In this document: positions 35,815-45,140 of the stretch, one piece after another | Numbering within the stretch: the first letter of the stretch is position 1 | How the letters are laid out: each line of letters begins with the position of its first letter | Source: Halolamina pelagica | Lineage (GTDB): Archaea; Halobacteriota; Halobacteria; Halobacteriales; Haloferacaceae | DNA length: 64,000 bases | Direction of reading: 5' to 3' | Assembly: GCF_001307315.1 (NCBI RefSeq) | Contig: NZ_LGUC01000001.1 | Coordinates: 1,302,001 to 1,366,000 of the forward strand | Position numbers and translations under genes: made by a program | Notes under the pieces: generated by a model | Database searches by the model: none | Told to the model about the DNA's origin: nothing | Seen by the model: only the letters and a program-made list of their open reading frames with translations

Positions 35815-36738
35815 ATGGTAACGAAACAGGACGTACTCGAGAAGTACGACATCGAAGCACTGACCGAATCGGATAACGTCGACCTCGACGACGATAAACT
35901 CGAGGATGGTTCTAAGGGCGAACTGATCAAACTCGCCGGCCAGCTCCGCGACCGGCGGAACGATCTGAACCAGATCGCCTCCGAGCGCGCGTCCAAGCGG
36001 GACGACCTGAACGCCAAGACCCGGGAGAAGGTCGACGAGGCCCAGGAACACCGCGAGAAGCGCGACGAGCTCAACGAGCAGGTCCAGGAGCACAAGGAGA
36101 AGCGAAACGAGCTCAACGCCGACGCCAACGAGCTGTTCGACGAGGTCGAGGAGATGAAGGAGGACCTCGAGCTCGACGACGGCAAGGACGCCGAGGAGCT
36201 CCGCGAGGAGATCGAGGACCTCGAGTTCCGCCAGCAGACCGAGGTGCTCTCCGCCGAGGACGAGCGCGAACTCATCGAGAAGATCGAGGAGAAGCGCGAG
36301 CAGCTCGCCGAGCGCGAGGAGAAAGTCGACCAGAGCGACGAGCTCGAAGAGAAGATCGAGAAGGCGGAGGAGGTCCGCTCCGAGGCTAGCCAGCACCACC
36401 AGAAGGTGACGGAGCTGGCGGACAAGGCCCAGGAGCACCACAACGAGATGATCGAGGCCTACCGAGAGGCCGACGAGATTCGCGACGAAGCGGACGAGAT
36501 GCACGAGCTGTTCGTCGAGGCCCAAGAGGCCGCGGACCGCCACCACGAGGACTTCGTGCGCGTCCAGAAGCGCCTGCGCGAACTCGACAAGGAGGAAGAG
36601 GAAGAGCGCAAGGACGAGCGCGAGCAGAAGATGGAAGAGGAGAAGGAGGAAGCCGAGGAGATCTACCAGAAGTTCAAGGAAGGCGAGACCCTCGACACCG
36701 AGGACCTGATGAAGCTGCAGAAGACCGGCCTGCTGTAA
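35815..36738 (+). CDS. Archaeal coiled-coil protein (COG1340-like)
   Basis: A 307-residue, almost wholly helical and highly charged protein. After a 45-residue start (VTKQDVLEKYDIEALTESDN) heptad-like repeats of Glu, Lys, Arg and Leu run to about residue 285. The C-terminus is EIYQKFKEGETLDTEDLMKL. The layout matches uncharacterised archaeal coiled-coil proteins (COG1340). It may be a chromosome- or ribosome-associated scaffold, but nothing in the sequence proves that. Cysteine is absent and the frame is intact. Confidence 0.88.
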   Translation: MVTKQDVLEKYDIEALTESDNVDLDDDKLEDGSKGELIKLAGQLRDRRNDLNQIASERASKRDDLNAKTREKVDEAQEHREKRDELNEQVQEHKEKRNELNADANELFDEVEEMKEDLELDDGKDAEELREEIEDLEFRQQTEVLSAEDERELIEKIEEKREQLAEREEKVDQSDELEEKIEKAEEVRSEASQHHQKVTELADKAQEHHNEMIEAYREADEIRDEADEMHELFVEAQEAADRHHEDFVRVQKRLRELDKEEEEERKDEREQKMEEEKEEAEEIYQKFKEGETLDTEDLMKLQKTGLL

Positions 36739-36853
36739 CGTTCGACGCGACGGATCACACTTCGTTTTTCGCTGCCGCTATGCCGGTAGCCTCGGCGCCG
36801 TCGACGCCCGCGGCTGCCAGCATTTTTTGTACCACCCCGCCGCAGTAGCGCCC

Positions 36854-37858
36854 ATGTCCAACACCTCCGATCGACTCGGACAGCTGCTCGTGATCGCGGG
36901 CGTGACGCTGTTCGCGCTGCTCGCGGGCTGGCTGTTGTTCGTCGAGTTCGCTACGGATCTCGCGGATCTGTTTGGCGTGCTGCTCGTCTTCGCCCTCGGC
37001 GCCGCCGCCCTCCGGTTCGCGTCGGGACTGGCGGGGAGTCAGTTCCCCACGTACAACGTCGCCGAAGTCGGCGTCGAGGGGCCGATCACCCGCGACGGCG
37101 AGGGGAACAACCCCATCCCGACGGGGCCGGTCGGCGCCACCGCCGACGAGATCGCCGAGCAGATCGACACCGCCGACGGGGATCCCGCGGTCGACGCGCT
37201 GCTGGTCAAACTCAACACGCCCGGCGGCGAAGTGGTGCCGAGCGAGGACATCCGCAACGCGGCCGAATCGTTCGACGGCCCAACGATCGCCTACACGACC
37301 GACGTGTGCGCCAGCGGCGGCTACTGGATCGCTTCCGGCTGTGACGAGATCTGGGCGCGGGAACCCTCCATCGTGGGCTCGATCGGCGTGATCGGCTCCC
37401 GGCTCAACGTCGCCGACCTCGCGGACCGACTGGGCGTGAGCTACGAGCAGTTCACCGCTGGCGAGTACAAGGACGCCGGCACCTCCCTGAAAGATATCGA
37501 CGAGGACGAACGGGAGTACCTCCAGGGGATCATCGACGGACTGTACGACCGCTTCGTCGGCCGCGTCGCCGAGGGACGAGCCCTCGACGAGAGCGAGATC
37601 CGCGACACCGAGGCACGGATCTACCTCGGTGACGAGGCCGTCGAACTGGGGCTCGTCGACGAGATCGGCACGCGCGAGGACGTGATCGACCGCCTCGAAG
37701 ACGAACTCGACGAGGAAGTGAGCGTCCGCGAGTTCGAGCCCCAGCGCGGCGCGCTGGCCCGCGTGGGCATGGGCGCCCGTGCGGTCGCCTACTCCTTCGG
37801 TGCGGGAATCGCCAGCCACGTCGACACGGACGGACTCGGCGTGCGGTTCCGGACGTAA
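36854..37858 (+). CDS. sppA: Signal peptide peptidase SppA-type S49 peptidase
   Basis: A 334-residue membrane peptidase. Two N-terminal helices (LLVIAGVTLFALLAGWLLFV and LFGVLLVFALGAAALRFASG) precede the crotonase-like domain. KLNTPGGEVVPSEDIRNA, CASGGYWIASGCDEIWA with the catalytic Ser, and EYKDAGTSLKDIDEDER with the catalytic Lys form the Ser-Lys dyad expected for S49. It degrades cleaved signal peptides in the membrane. Length fits the half-size archaeal SppA. The ATG at 36854 opens MSNTSDRLGQLLV. Confidence 0.92.
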   Translation: MSNTSDRLGQLLVIAGVTLFALLAGWLLFVEFATDLADLFGVLLVFALGAAALRFASGLAGSQFPTYNVAEVGVEGPITRDGEGNNPIPTGPVGATADEIAEQIDTADGDPAVDALLVKLNTPGGEVVPSEDIRNAAESFDGPTIAYTTDVCASGGYWIASGCDEIWAREPSIVGSIGVIGSRLNVADLADRLGVSYEQFTAGEYKDAGTSLKDIDEDEREYLQGIIDGLYDRFVGRVAEGRALDESEIRDTEARIYLGDEAVELGLVDEIGTREDVIDRLEDELDEEVSVREFEPQRGALARVGMGARAVAYSFGAGIASHVDTDGLGVRFRT

Positions 37859-37939
37859 GGCCGGTGGTCGCCTCGGCCCCCCGAGTCGCTGGCGGGGGCT
37901 GACCAGAAGCTTAACGTCCCGGGGCCCGTCCCTCCCGGC

Positions 37940-39087
37940 GTGAGCACGCTGGTCCTCTGTGTGGACCGCTCGAACGACGTCGGTGCCAAGACGGGCGCGT
38001 CGATGCCCGTCGCCGGCTGGGAGGCGGTGCGCTCGCTCGTCACCGACGTGGGGCTGGCAGACCCCGAAGACGCGAGCGTGAACTGCCTGCTCGAGGCGCT
38101 GCGTGTCGCCCGTGATCTGACCGACAGCGGCGACGACGCCACCGTCGCGGTGGTCTCCGGCGGCGGCGACTCCCGAGTCAACGCCGACCGCGCGATCGCC
38201 CGGCAGATCGATGACCTCCTGGAGCGCTACTCCCCCGACTCGGCGATCGTCGTCGTCGACAGCGCCGAAGACGAACGCGTCGTGCCGATCGTCGAGTCAC
38301 GCATCGGCGTCGACGGCGTCGACCGCGTCGTGGTGCGGCAGGCACGGGACATCGAGTCCACGTACTACCTGCTCAAGCAGTTCCTCGGCGACGAGGAGAT
38401 GCGCAAGACGGTGCTCGTACCGCTCGGGGTCGCCCTCCTGGTGCTGCCGGCGCTGGCGATCCAGTTCTCGCCCCAGATCGCGATGGCCGGCCTCGCGTCG
38501 CTTTTGGGCGCGGTGTTGCTGTTCAAGGGGCTCGCCATCGACGACCGGCTCGAGAACACCCCGAGCAGGTGCGCGAGGCGCTCTACTCCGGGCAGGTCTC
38601 CGTCGTCACCTACGTTGTCGGGGTCGGGCTTGCGCTCGTCGGCGCCTTCCTCGGCGGGCTCTCGGCGACCGAAGCGAGCGCCGAGCCCGCGCTGATCCGG
38701 TTCGTCCTGTTCGTCTACGACGCGGTGCCGTGGCTGGCGCTGGCGGCGTTGACCGCTTCTGCCGGCCGAGTGGTCGACGAACGCATTCGCGACGAGCGAC
38801 TCACCTCGCCCGTCATGAACCTCCCCTTCGGCGTCGTCGCCGTCGGGCTGGTGATCCGCGGGTTCGCGGGCTACTTTCTCGAACAGCAGGCCGACATCCC
38901 CCACCTGACGCTCTCGCTGTTGAACGTCGAGATCGTGTTCCAGCCGGGCCAGCGTCTGCTGGGGTTCATCGTCGCGGGGATCGTCGTCTCGCTGATCGGC
39001 GTCCGCGTCGCCTCACGGGTCACGGAAGAAGTCGAAGAAGATCCCGTTGCCACCGAGGAGTCCGACGGCGACGTAGAGCAGTCCTAG
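37940..39087 (+). CDS. DUF373 family membrane protein (frame break in sequence)
   Basis: One C missing in the run 38559-38562 divides it; repaired it is 382 residues from a GTG start. It begins STLVLCVDRSNDVGAKTGAS, the DUF373 signature, with a soluble N-terminal domain of about 150 residues (VSGGGDSRVNADRAIARQID). Six or so helices follow, including LVPLGVALLVLPALAIQF and YVVGVGLALVGAFLGGLSAT. The function is unknown in archaea. Its stop shares CTAG with the convergent membrane protein gene. Confidence 0.88.
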
Positions 39088-39847
39088 AACTGGCCGGCGC
39101 TCGAACTCGTCGACTGCTTTTCCTGCGGGCGGATCACGTCAGCCAGCGCGACGACGCCACCGAGCAGCCAGCCGAGGGGGACCGCGATCCCGAACCACAT
39201 CGCGACGTACGCCGGCCCCTCGAGCGCGAACCGGTCGCGGATGATCTGGTTCAGTCCGCCGACGGTCAGCACGTTGTCGAGGATCCAGATCGCGAGGTTG
39301 GTCGACCCCGTGAGCACGCCGGCGAGGGCGGGGGAGTACAGCGCCGCGACGACCGGGGGAGAAACAGCGCGGTCATCGCCGCCGGATACGCGAGCAGGAC
39401 GCTGGTCAGCCGGTCCCCGCGTCGGGAGAGCACGAACGCGAGCCCGGCCGAGACGGTCGCGACGGCGCCGGCGGCGCCGACGGCGATCAGCCCGTTCGTC
39501 GAGAACTGTCTGACCCAGGCGCCGACGGTCAGCAGCCCCCACGTGACCGCGGCGAGGCCGACGACGCCGACGATGCCCAGCCGGGTGGTCGCGGAGTCGA
39601 GTTTGGCCGCGTAGTACCGCGTCGCGAAGCCGAGCAGGAGGAGCGGGTAGCCGATCACGACGAGCGGGATGCCGATCGCCGCCCACGCGTAGTAGGCCGC
39701 CGTCTGTGGGCCGGTCTCGGGCTCCCAGCGGCCGAGCACGCTGCTAGGGTTGAGCTGTCGAGGAAACGCCAGCTCCATCCACGTCGCGTGGAGGCGCGCG
39801 ACGTCGATTCGGATCGCGTCGATCAGGCCGGTTCGTTGCCCTTGCAT
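39084..39847 (-). CDS. Yip1-like multi-helix membrane protein, function unknown (frame break in sequence)
   Basis: One C missing in the run 39355-39359 splits it; repaired it has 254 residues and about seven helices (AIGIPLVVIGYPLLLLGF, LGIVGVVGLAAVTWGLLTVG, LIAVGAAGAVATVSAGLAFV and others). The joined region reads TALFLPPVVAALYSPALAGV. The C-terminal tail is IRPQEKQSTSSSAGQF. I do not recognise a family with certainty. It begins MQGQRTGLIDAIRIDVARLH at the ATG 39847 and converges with DUF373. Confidence 0.7.
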
Positions 39848-39976
39848 TGAGCGAGTAGAGCAGTCCCGCCGAAGTGAAAGTTGCGGTGCGGCGAACGGCT
39901 AACTAATGACGCTCGTCAGACACCGTCGCCGACCCGGGTGTCGTGTTCGCGTGGGACGCCCAAGCCGGAACGGGGG

Positions 39977-41215
39977 TTATCGCGAGTCGGAGAAGCGCTC
40001 GCGGGCGAACTTCGCGAGCAGCGGCACGTCGCTCAGGCGGAGGAGATTGCGCATCGCGCCGAGGTTGCCGGCGTTGACCTTCGCCAGCGTCTCCTCCTCG
40101 GTCTCGTTCAGGTCGGCCATCAGCTTGTCGTAGCGGGAGTTGGGCGCGAGATAGAGTAGTTCGGTCATCAGCAGGCGCTCGCGCATCCGCGGCGCGACCT
40201 CGCTGTGCCAGAGCTTGTTGTACACCGCCATCGCCGACGCCGAGGTGTCCGGCTCCTCGGGGGTGAGACAACGGTCGGCCGTCGTCGCCGCGGCGCGCCC
40301 GGACTGCATCCCCTTGTGGATCCCCTCGCCCCAGAGCGGATCGATGGTGGGGACGGTGTCGCCGATCGCCATGAAGTTGTCCGTGCTCAGGTCGCCCGGC
40401 GTCTGGATGTGGGCCGAGCCGCGGTGGACTTTCCCCTCCAGTCGCTCGGCGTTCTCGAAGCGCGGGTCGGTGTCGAGCCAGTACTGGAGGTAGTCGTCGA
40501 TGCTCATCCCCTCCTTGCCGTGCTGACGGTGGCTGTCGTTCTGGATGTAGCACAGCCCAACCTTCGCCTGATCGTCGCCGGTGTGGAAGATCCACGAGTA
40601 GCCGCCGGGCGCGAGGTCGTGGTCGAGCCGCAGCATCATCGAGTCCGTCAGGTCGGCGAACTCGGGGTGGTCGATCTCGATCCCCTCCATCTCGTACTCC
40701 ACGCCGATGGCCTGCTTCTTCCGTTCGAGATCGCTGACGCCCAACTCTTTCGCCAGCGGCGCCGCGGGCCCGGTCGCGTCGACGATGATGTCGGCGTACA
40801 CCTCCTCGTCGCCGTTGTAGCGCACGCCGACGGGTTTGCCGTCGTCCATGATCGGGCGGGCGACGCGGGCGTCGAACCACACTTCCGCGCCCTTCTTGCG
40901 GGCGTCGGCGACGAGCCACTGCTTGAACTCGGCGAACTCCAGGACCGCCCCCGGCTGGTTCTGGACGTAGTGGTGGTTCGGCGACTCGAGCACTACGTCG
41001 TCGGTGTAGTTCATCACCACGTCGTCTGGGACGCCGAAGGCGGCCATCATCGACGGGAACGTGCCGGCGGTCGACTTGTTGCTCTGACGCGGGAACCCGT
41101 CCTCCGACTCCATCTCGAGGAGGACGACTTCGTAGCCTCGCTGGGCGAGGTCACGGGCACACTGTGCACCCGCCGGCCCCGCCCCCGCGATGACCACGTC
41201 GAAGCGCTCGGACAT
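39977..41215 (-). CDS. Geranylgeranyl reductase family FAD-dependent oxidoreductase
   Basis: A 412-residue flavoprotein. The FAD motif VVIAGAGPAGAQCARDLAQR starts at residue 6. FNSHED-like partner positions are VVDATGPAAPLAKELG, and GGYSWIFHTGDDQAKVGL and FMAIGDTVPTIDPLWGEGIH match the family's conserved blocks around the flavin. Members saturate geranylgeranyl chains of archaeal lipids. The PxxYxWxFP-type motif appears as GGYSWIF. It fits with egsA in ether-lipid synthesis, though other haloarchaeal paralogues exist. The ATG at 41215 is well placed; the MATE gene is divergent. Confidence 0.9.
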   Translation of the reverse strand: MSERFDVVIAGAGPAGAQCARDLAQRGYEVVLLEMESEDGFPRQSNKSTAGTFPSMMAAFGVPDDVVMNYTDDVVLESPNHHYVQNQPGAVLEFAEFKQWLVADARKKGAEVWFDARVARPIMDDGKPVGVRYNGDEEVYADIIVDATGPAAPLAKELGVSDLERKKQAIGVEYEMEGIEIDHPEFADLTDSMMLRLDHDLAPGGYSWIFHTGDDQAKVGLCYIQNDSHRQHGKEGMSIDDYLQYWLDTDPRFENAERLEGKVHRGSAHIQTPGDLSTDNFMAIGDTVPTIDPLWGEGIHKGMQSGRAAATTADRCLTPEEPDTSASAMAVYNKLWHSEVAPRMRERLLMTELLYLAPNSRYDKLMADLNETEEETLAKVNAGNLGAMRNLLRLSDVPLLAKFARERFSDSR

Positions 41216-41441
41216 GCACAGGAGAAGCGGCGTGTGGGTAATGAGTGTTGCTAACTCCGGAGTGCGAGTCAGTGGCTCACTCGGCGTGTTTTCCTCGCTC
41301 TGCCCCGGTCGGAAACGGCCTTCAGCCCCAGCTTGGCGACGGTCGGATCGCGGGCCAAACGCCGGCGCCACCGCGCGGAAACACCCGTAGTCTTGCTCCC
41401 ATCCGTGTATTGTTACCCCGCTCGCCCGTTGACCGACACCG

Positions 41442-42822
41442 ATGGAGCTGTTCGGCCGGCAGGTCGGCGGGGTCTGGCGACGTGCGGCGAGCCTCGGCTG
41501 GCCCGTCGCCGTCCAGCAGACGTTCACGACGCTGATGCGGACCGTCGACATCATCGTCACCGGGCTGTTCTCCCCGGCCGCCGTCGCCGCCGTCGGGCTG
41601 GCCGACCTCTACGCACAGCTCCCGCTTCGGGTTGGGCTCGGACTGGGCGCTGGCGCGATCACGCTCTCGAGTCAGGACACCGGCCGTGACGCCGAGGTGA
41701 GCCGAGACCGCGCGATCACGCTCGCGCTCGGACTCGGTGCGCTCTGTGGCGTGCCGTTGGTCGCCGCCGGCCTGCTGTTCGGGGGCCACTCATCGCGCTG
41801 TTGGGAGCCGAACCCGACGTCGTGCGGCTGGGCGGGCTCTATCTCACGCTCGTCTTCGGCGTCGCGCCGATGCGCATCGTCGGCCTCGTCGGCGCACGGG
41901 CGCTGCAGGGGGCGGGCGATACCCGAACGCCGATGCTGCTCAACGGTAGTGTCAACCTCCTGAACGCGCTGCTCACCGTCAGCCTCGGCCTCGGCCTCGG
42001 CCCGTTCCCCAGACTGGCCATCGTCGGTGTCGGCCTCGCGACGGCGATCAGCCGGACGATCGAGGCGGGGGTGGTGATCCTCGCGATCTGGACGCCGCGT
42101 GTCCCGCTCTCGCTCGACCCGACGTGGGACCCGACGATCGCCAAACAGGTGGTCTCGGTCAGCCTCCCGACGTTCGCGGAGGGATGAGCAGCTCGCTCGC
42201 CAACTTCCCGTTCAACTCGCTCATCCTGCTGTTCGGGACGGAAGCGAACGCGGCCTACCACATCGCCCGCCGGGTGTACCAGCAGTTGGCGGGGCCGTTC
42301 TACCGCTCGGCGAGCACGGTGACGAGCATCATCGTCGGCCAGACGCTGGGCGACGGCGCGGCGCGCGACGCCCACGACAACGCCGTCGCAGTGGTGGCGC
42401 TCGCGTTCGGCCTGCTGACGGCGGCGGGCGTGGTGATGTTCCTCGGCGCCGAGCGCCTCGTCGCGCTGTTCACGGACGACCCCACGACGCGTCGCCACGC
42501 CGTCGCGTTCACGCGCGTGTACGCCGTCTCGATGCCGCTGTTCGGGCTGTTCTTCCCCTTCTCGGGGGCGTTGCGGGGCGCCGGCGACACCCGGACGCCG
42601 TTCTACGCCCGGTTGGTCGGCGCGTTCGTGTTCATGCTCGGCGGCTCTTACCTGCTCGCGGTGCCGCTCGACTACGGGCTGGTGGGCGTCTACGCGGGGA
42701 TGGTGCTCTCCTACGCCTGCATGGCGGCGATCGTCGTCGTGGGGTTCTATCGCGGGGGCTGGGCGGCGACGGCGGCGTCGATGATCGCGGAACGAGAAGA
42801 GAGCGAGAGCGTCGACGACTGA
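41442..42822 (+). CDS. MATE family multidrug/cation efflux transporter (two frame breaks)
   Basis: Missing Gs in runs 41781-41785 and 42181-42183 split it into three; repaired it encodes 460 residues and 12 helices. The two MATE halves are marked by duplicated loops ALQGAGDTRTPMLLNG and ALRGAGDTRTPFYARL, the typical G-A-G-D-T-R motif. The N-terminus SLGWPVAVQQTFTTLMRTVD is the conserved first helix. It exports drugs or organic cations in exchange for Na+ or H+. The ATG at 41442 lies 226 bases from the divergent reductase. Confidence 0.92.
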
Positions 42823-42831
42823 CCTGTGCAG

Positions 42832-44175
42832 CTAGAGTGCGTCGAGGACGTTCAGGTAGCCGCTGCCGTAGTACTCCTTCCCGTACTCGTCGGGCACGTC
42901 GGCAGCGTCCTCGAGCGCCGAGCGGACCTCGTTGGCGTTGTAGTCGGGATTGTTACTCTTGACCAGCGCGGCGGCGCCGGCGACGTTCGGGGCAGCCATC
43001 GAGGTGCCGGCTTTCCAGCCGTAGCCGGGAGCGGTCTGGACTTCGCCGTCTTCGACGGATTCGATTTCCGTTACCGTGCTGAACACGAGGTCGTAGGCGT
43101 AGGCGGGGACGCCGCCGACTGGGTCCGTCAGGGTTGGATCGAAGTTGCCACCCGGCGCCGCGAGGTCGACAGCGTTGGTCCCGTAGTTGGTGTAGCGGGC
43201 CGGCGTCTCCGCCGGTTCGTTTACCGAGCCACCGAGGAGTTCGTTGGCGAACCCGATGGGGCCCGTTGCGGCGACGGACATGACGCCAGCGGCCTCGTTG
43301 GGGAGGCTGATCAGGCCGCCGTCGTGTTGGAGATCCGTGGCGTCGTTGCCGGCGGAAGCCACGACCAGCGTCCCCTCCTTCTCCGCGTAGTTCATCGTCT
43401 TGTTCAGGACGCCACCGTAGAAGCTCCCGTTGCCCTGCCGGGGGATCGGGTAGGCGCCCAACGAGAGGTTCGCGACGTCGCATTCCTTCTGTACCGCCTC
43501 CACAACTGCGGCGACGATGCTTCCGAACGACCCGCTAGTGCCGCCGAATTCCGAGAACACGCGGAAGTCGAGCAGGTCCGTCTCCGGAGCGGTGCCGGCG
43601 ACGCCGGCCGGGCTCTCGATGGCCGCGGCGGCGATGCCCGCGACGTGGGTGCCGTGGTCGCCGCCGCCGGGGACGCCGGCACCGAGGCCGTCACCGGTGA
43701 AGTCCTTCGAGTCTTCGACGTTCACGTCCAGGTCGGGGTGGCTGGCGTCGACGCCGCTATCGATGATGGCGAGCCGGGTGCCTTCGCCCTTGGTCGTCTC
43801 GTGGGCTGTGGGCACATCGAGGTCCTGCTTGTCCCACTGGTAGGCGTAAAACGCGTCGTCGAGTGCGTCACTGTCCTGCGGTTCGGTCTCCGCCACCGGG
43901 TCACCGACTTGGAGTTCGATGTCCGGTTCGAACGACTTCACCGCCTTGTCCCGCTTGAGCTGCTCCTCGCTGCCCCGCACGACCGCGTAGCCGATCTCCG
44001 GCAGGTCGTAGAGCAGTTCGGCTCCGATCGACTTCTTGCCGCGGCGCTTCACGATGAACCGCTCCGTCGACTCCGCGGCGACGACGCCGCCGAACGCCGA
44101 GAGCCCCAGGGCCGCACCGGTGAGTTTCGCGAACTGTCGCCGACCGACTGGTGTTCCTGTCGTATCGTCAGTCAT
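42832..44175 (-). CDS. Halolysin-like subtilisin family (S8) serine protease
   Basis: A 447-residue secreted protease. A twin-arginine signal GRRQFAKLTGAALGLSAFGG sits at residues 11-30, then an inhibitor-like prodomain (RFIVKRRGKKSIGAELLYD). The catalytic triad is AIIDSGVDASHPD (Asp), DHGTHVAGIAAAA (His) and AGTSMAAPNVAGAAALV (Ser), with the oxyanion Asn in VASAGNDATDL. It ends GSGYLNVLDAL with no long C-terminal extension of the kind seen in some halolysins. It would act outside the cell. The upstream region contains an inverted CTCAC/GTGAG (44185-44199). Confidence 0.94.
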   Translation of the reverse strand: MTDDTTGTPVGRRQFAKLTGAALGLSAFGGVVAAESTERFIVKRRGKKSIGAELLYDLPEIGYAVVRGSEEQLKRDKAVKSFEPDIELQVGDPVAETEPQDSDALDDAFYAYQWDKQDLDVPTAHETTKGEGTRLAIIDSGVDASHPDLDVNVEDSKDFTGDGLGAGVPGGGDHGTHVAGIAAAAIESPAGVAGTAPETDLLDFRVFSEFGGTSGSFGSIVAAVVEAVQKECDVANLSLGAYPIPRQGNGSFYGGVLNKTMNYAEKEGTLVVASAGNDATDLQHDGGLISLPNEAAGVMSVAATGPIGFANELLGGSVNEPAETPARYTNYGTNAVDLAAPGGNFDPTLTDPVGGVPAYAYDLVFSTVTEIESVEDGEVQTAPGYGWKAGTSMAAPNVAGAAALVKSNNPDYNANEVRSALEDAADVPDEYGKEYYGSGYLNVLDAL

Positions 44176-44279
44176 TGTGGGTTGCTCACACGACGTGAGT
44201 CACCAATTACCAATCTACGCGGGAGGTAAAAACTACTGAAACGTGAAAGAACGCAAAAACCGTGGAAACCGGCTGGGCC

Positions 44280-45140
44280 TCAGTAGAACTCGCGGACGAG
44301 GTCCGTCGCGTTCTCGGGAGCGCCGTCCGGGATGTCGGTCATGTCCTCGGTGACGCCGTGAGCCTCGTGGTACGGCACGGAGTCCTCGTTCTGGTAGAGG
44401 ATCCCCTGATACTCGTTGCCGTCCATGATGCGGTCGGTGGCCGCGTCCCTGTCGGAGGGGTCGTGGTCGGTCTCCGCCAGGTCGGTGAGGTTGTCGCGGA
44501 AGTAGTCGTACGTGTCCGTGTCGTTGAACGTGACACACGGCGAGAACACGTTGACGAAGCCGAACCCGTCGTGTTCGATTGCCTCCTGGACCAGCTCCGC
44601 GTGGCGCTGGGAGTCCGACGCGAACGACTGGGCGATGAACGTCCCGCCAGCCGAGAGCGCGAGCGCGAGGGGGTTGACCGGCGGCTGCTTCGGCCCGTCG
44701 GGCGTCGTCGACGTCTCGAAGTCCTCGCGCGAGGTCGGCGAGGCCTGCCCCTTGGTGAGGCCGTAGATGCGGTTGTCCATCACGACGTAGCTCATGTCGA
44801 CGTTCCGGCGCACCGCGTGGATGAAGTGGCCCGAACCGATCGAGTAGCCGTCGCCGTCGCCGCCCGCGACCATCACTTCGAGGTCGGGGTTGGCCATCTT
44901 CACGCCCGTGCCCACGGGCAGCGCGCGGCCGTGGACGCCGTGGAGCGCGTAGCTGTGCATGTACGTGCCGATCTTGCCCGAACAGCCGATGCCGGCGACG
45001 ACGAACGTGTTGTCGGGGTCGTTGCCCGTGTTCGCCAGCGCCTTCATCATGCCGTTCATCGTCCCGAAGTCACCGCAGCCGGGACACCAGGTGGGCTGCT
45101 TGTCAGATTTGAAGTCGATGAATCGAGTCTCGCTGCTCAT
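44280..45140 (-). CDS. korB: 2-oxoacid:ferredoxin oxidoreductase, beta subunit
   Basis: A 286-residue TPP-binding subunit. The start FKSDKQPTWCPGCGDFGTMN gives the Cys-containing CPGCG cluster ligands. VAGIGCSGKIGTYMHSYALH, GGDGDGYSIGSGHFIHAVRR (TPP GDG motif) and VVMDNRIYGLTKGQASPTS (NxxYGLTxGQ) follow. It decarboxylates 2-oxoacids and passes electrons to ferredoxin. Which acid (pyruvate or 2-oxoglutarate) is not decided by the sequence. Its ATG overlaps the alpha gene stop (ATGA), forming a two-gene operon. Confidence 0.95.
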   Translation of the reverse strand: MSSETRFIDFKSDKQPTWCPGCGDFGTMNGMMKALANTGNDPDNTFVVAGIGCSGKIGTYMHSYALHGVHGRALPVGTGVKMANPDLEVMVAGGDGDGYSIGSGHFIHAVRRNVDMSYVVMDNRIYGLTKGQASPTSREDFETSTTPDGPKQPPVNPLALALSAGGTFIAQSFASDSQRHAELVQEAIEHDGFGFVNVFSPCVTFNDTDTYDYFRDNLTDLAETDHDPSDRDAATDRIMDGNEYQGILYQNEDSVPYHEAHGVTEDMTDIPDGAPENATDLVREFY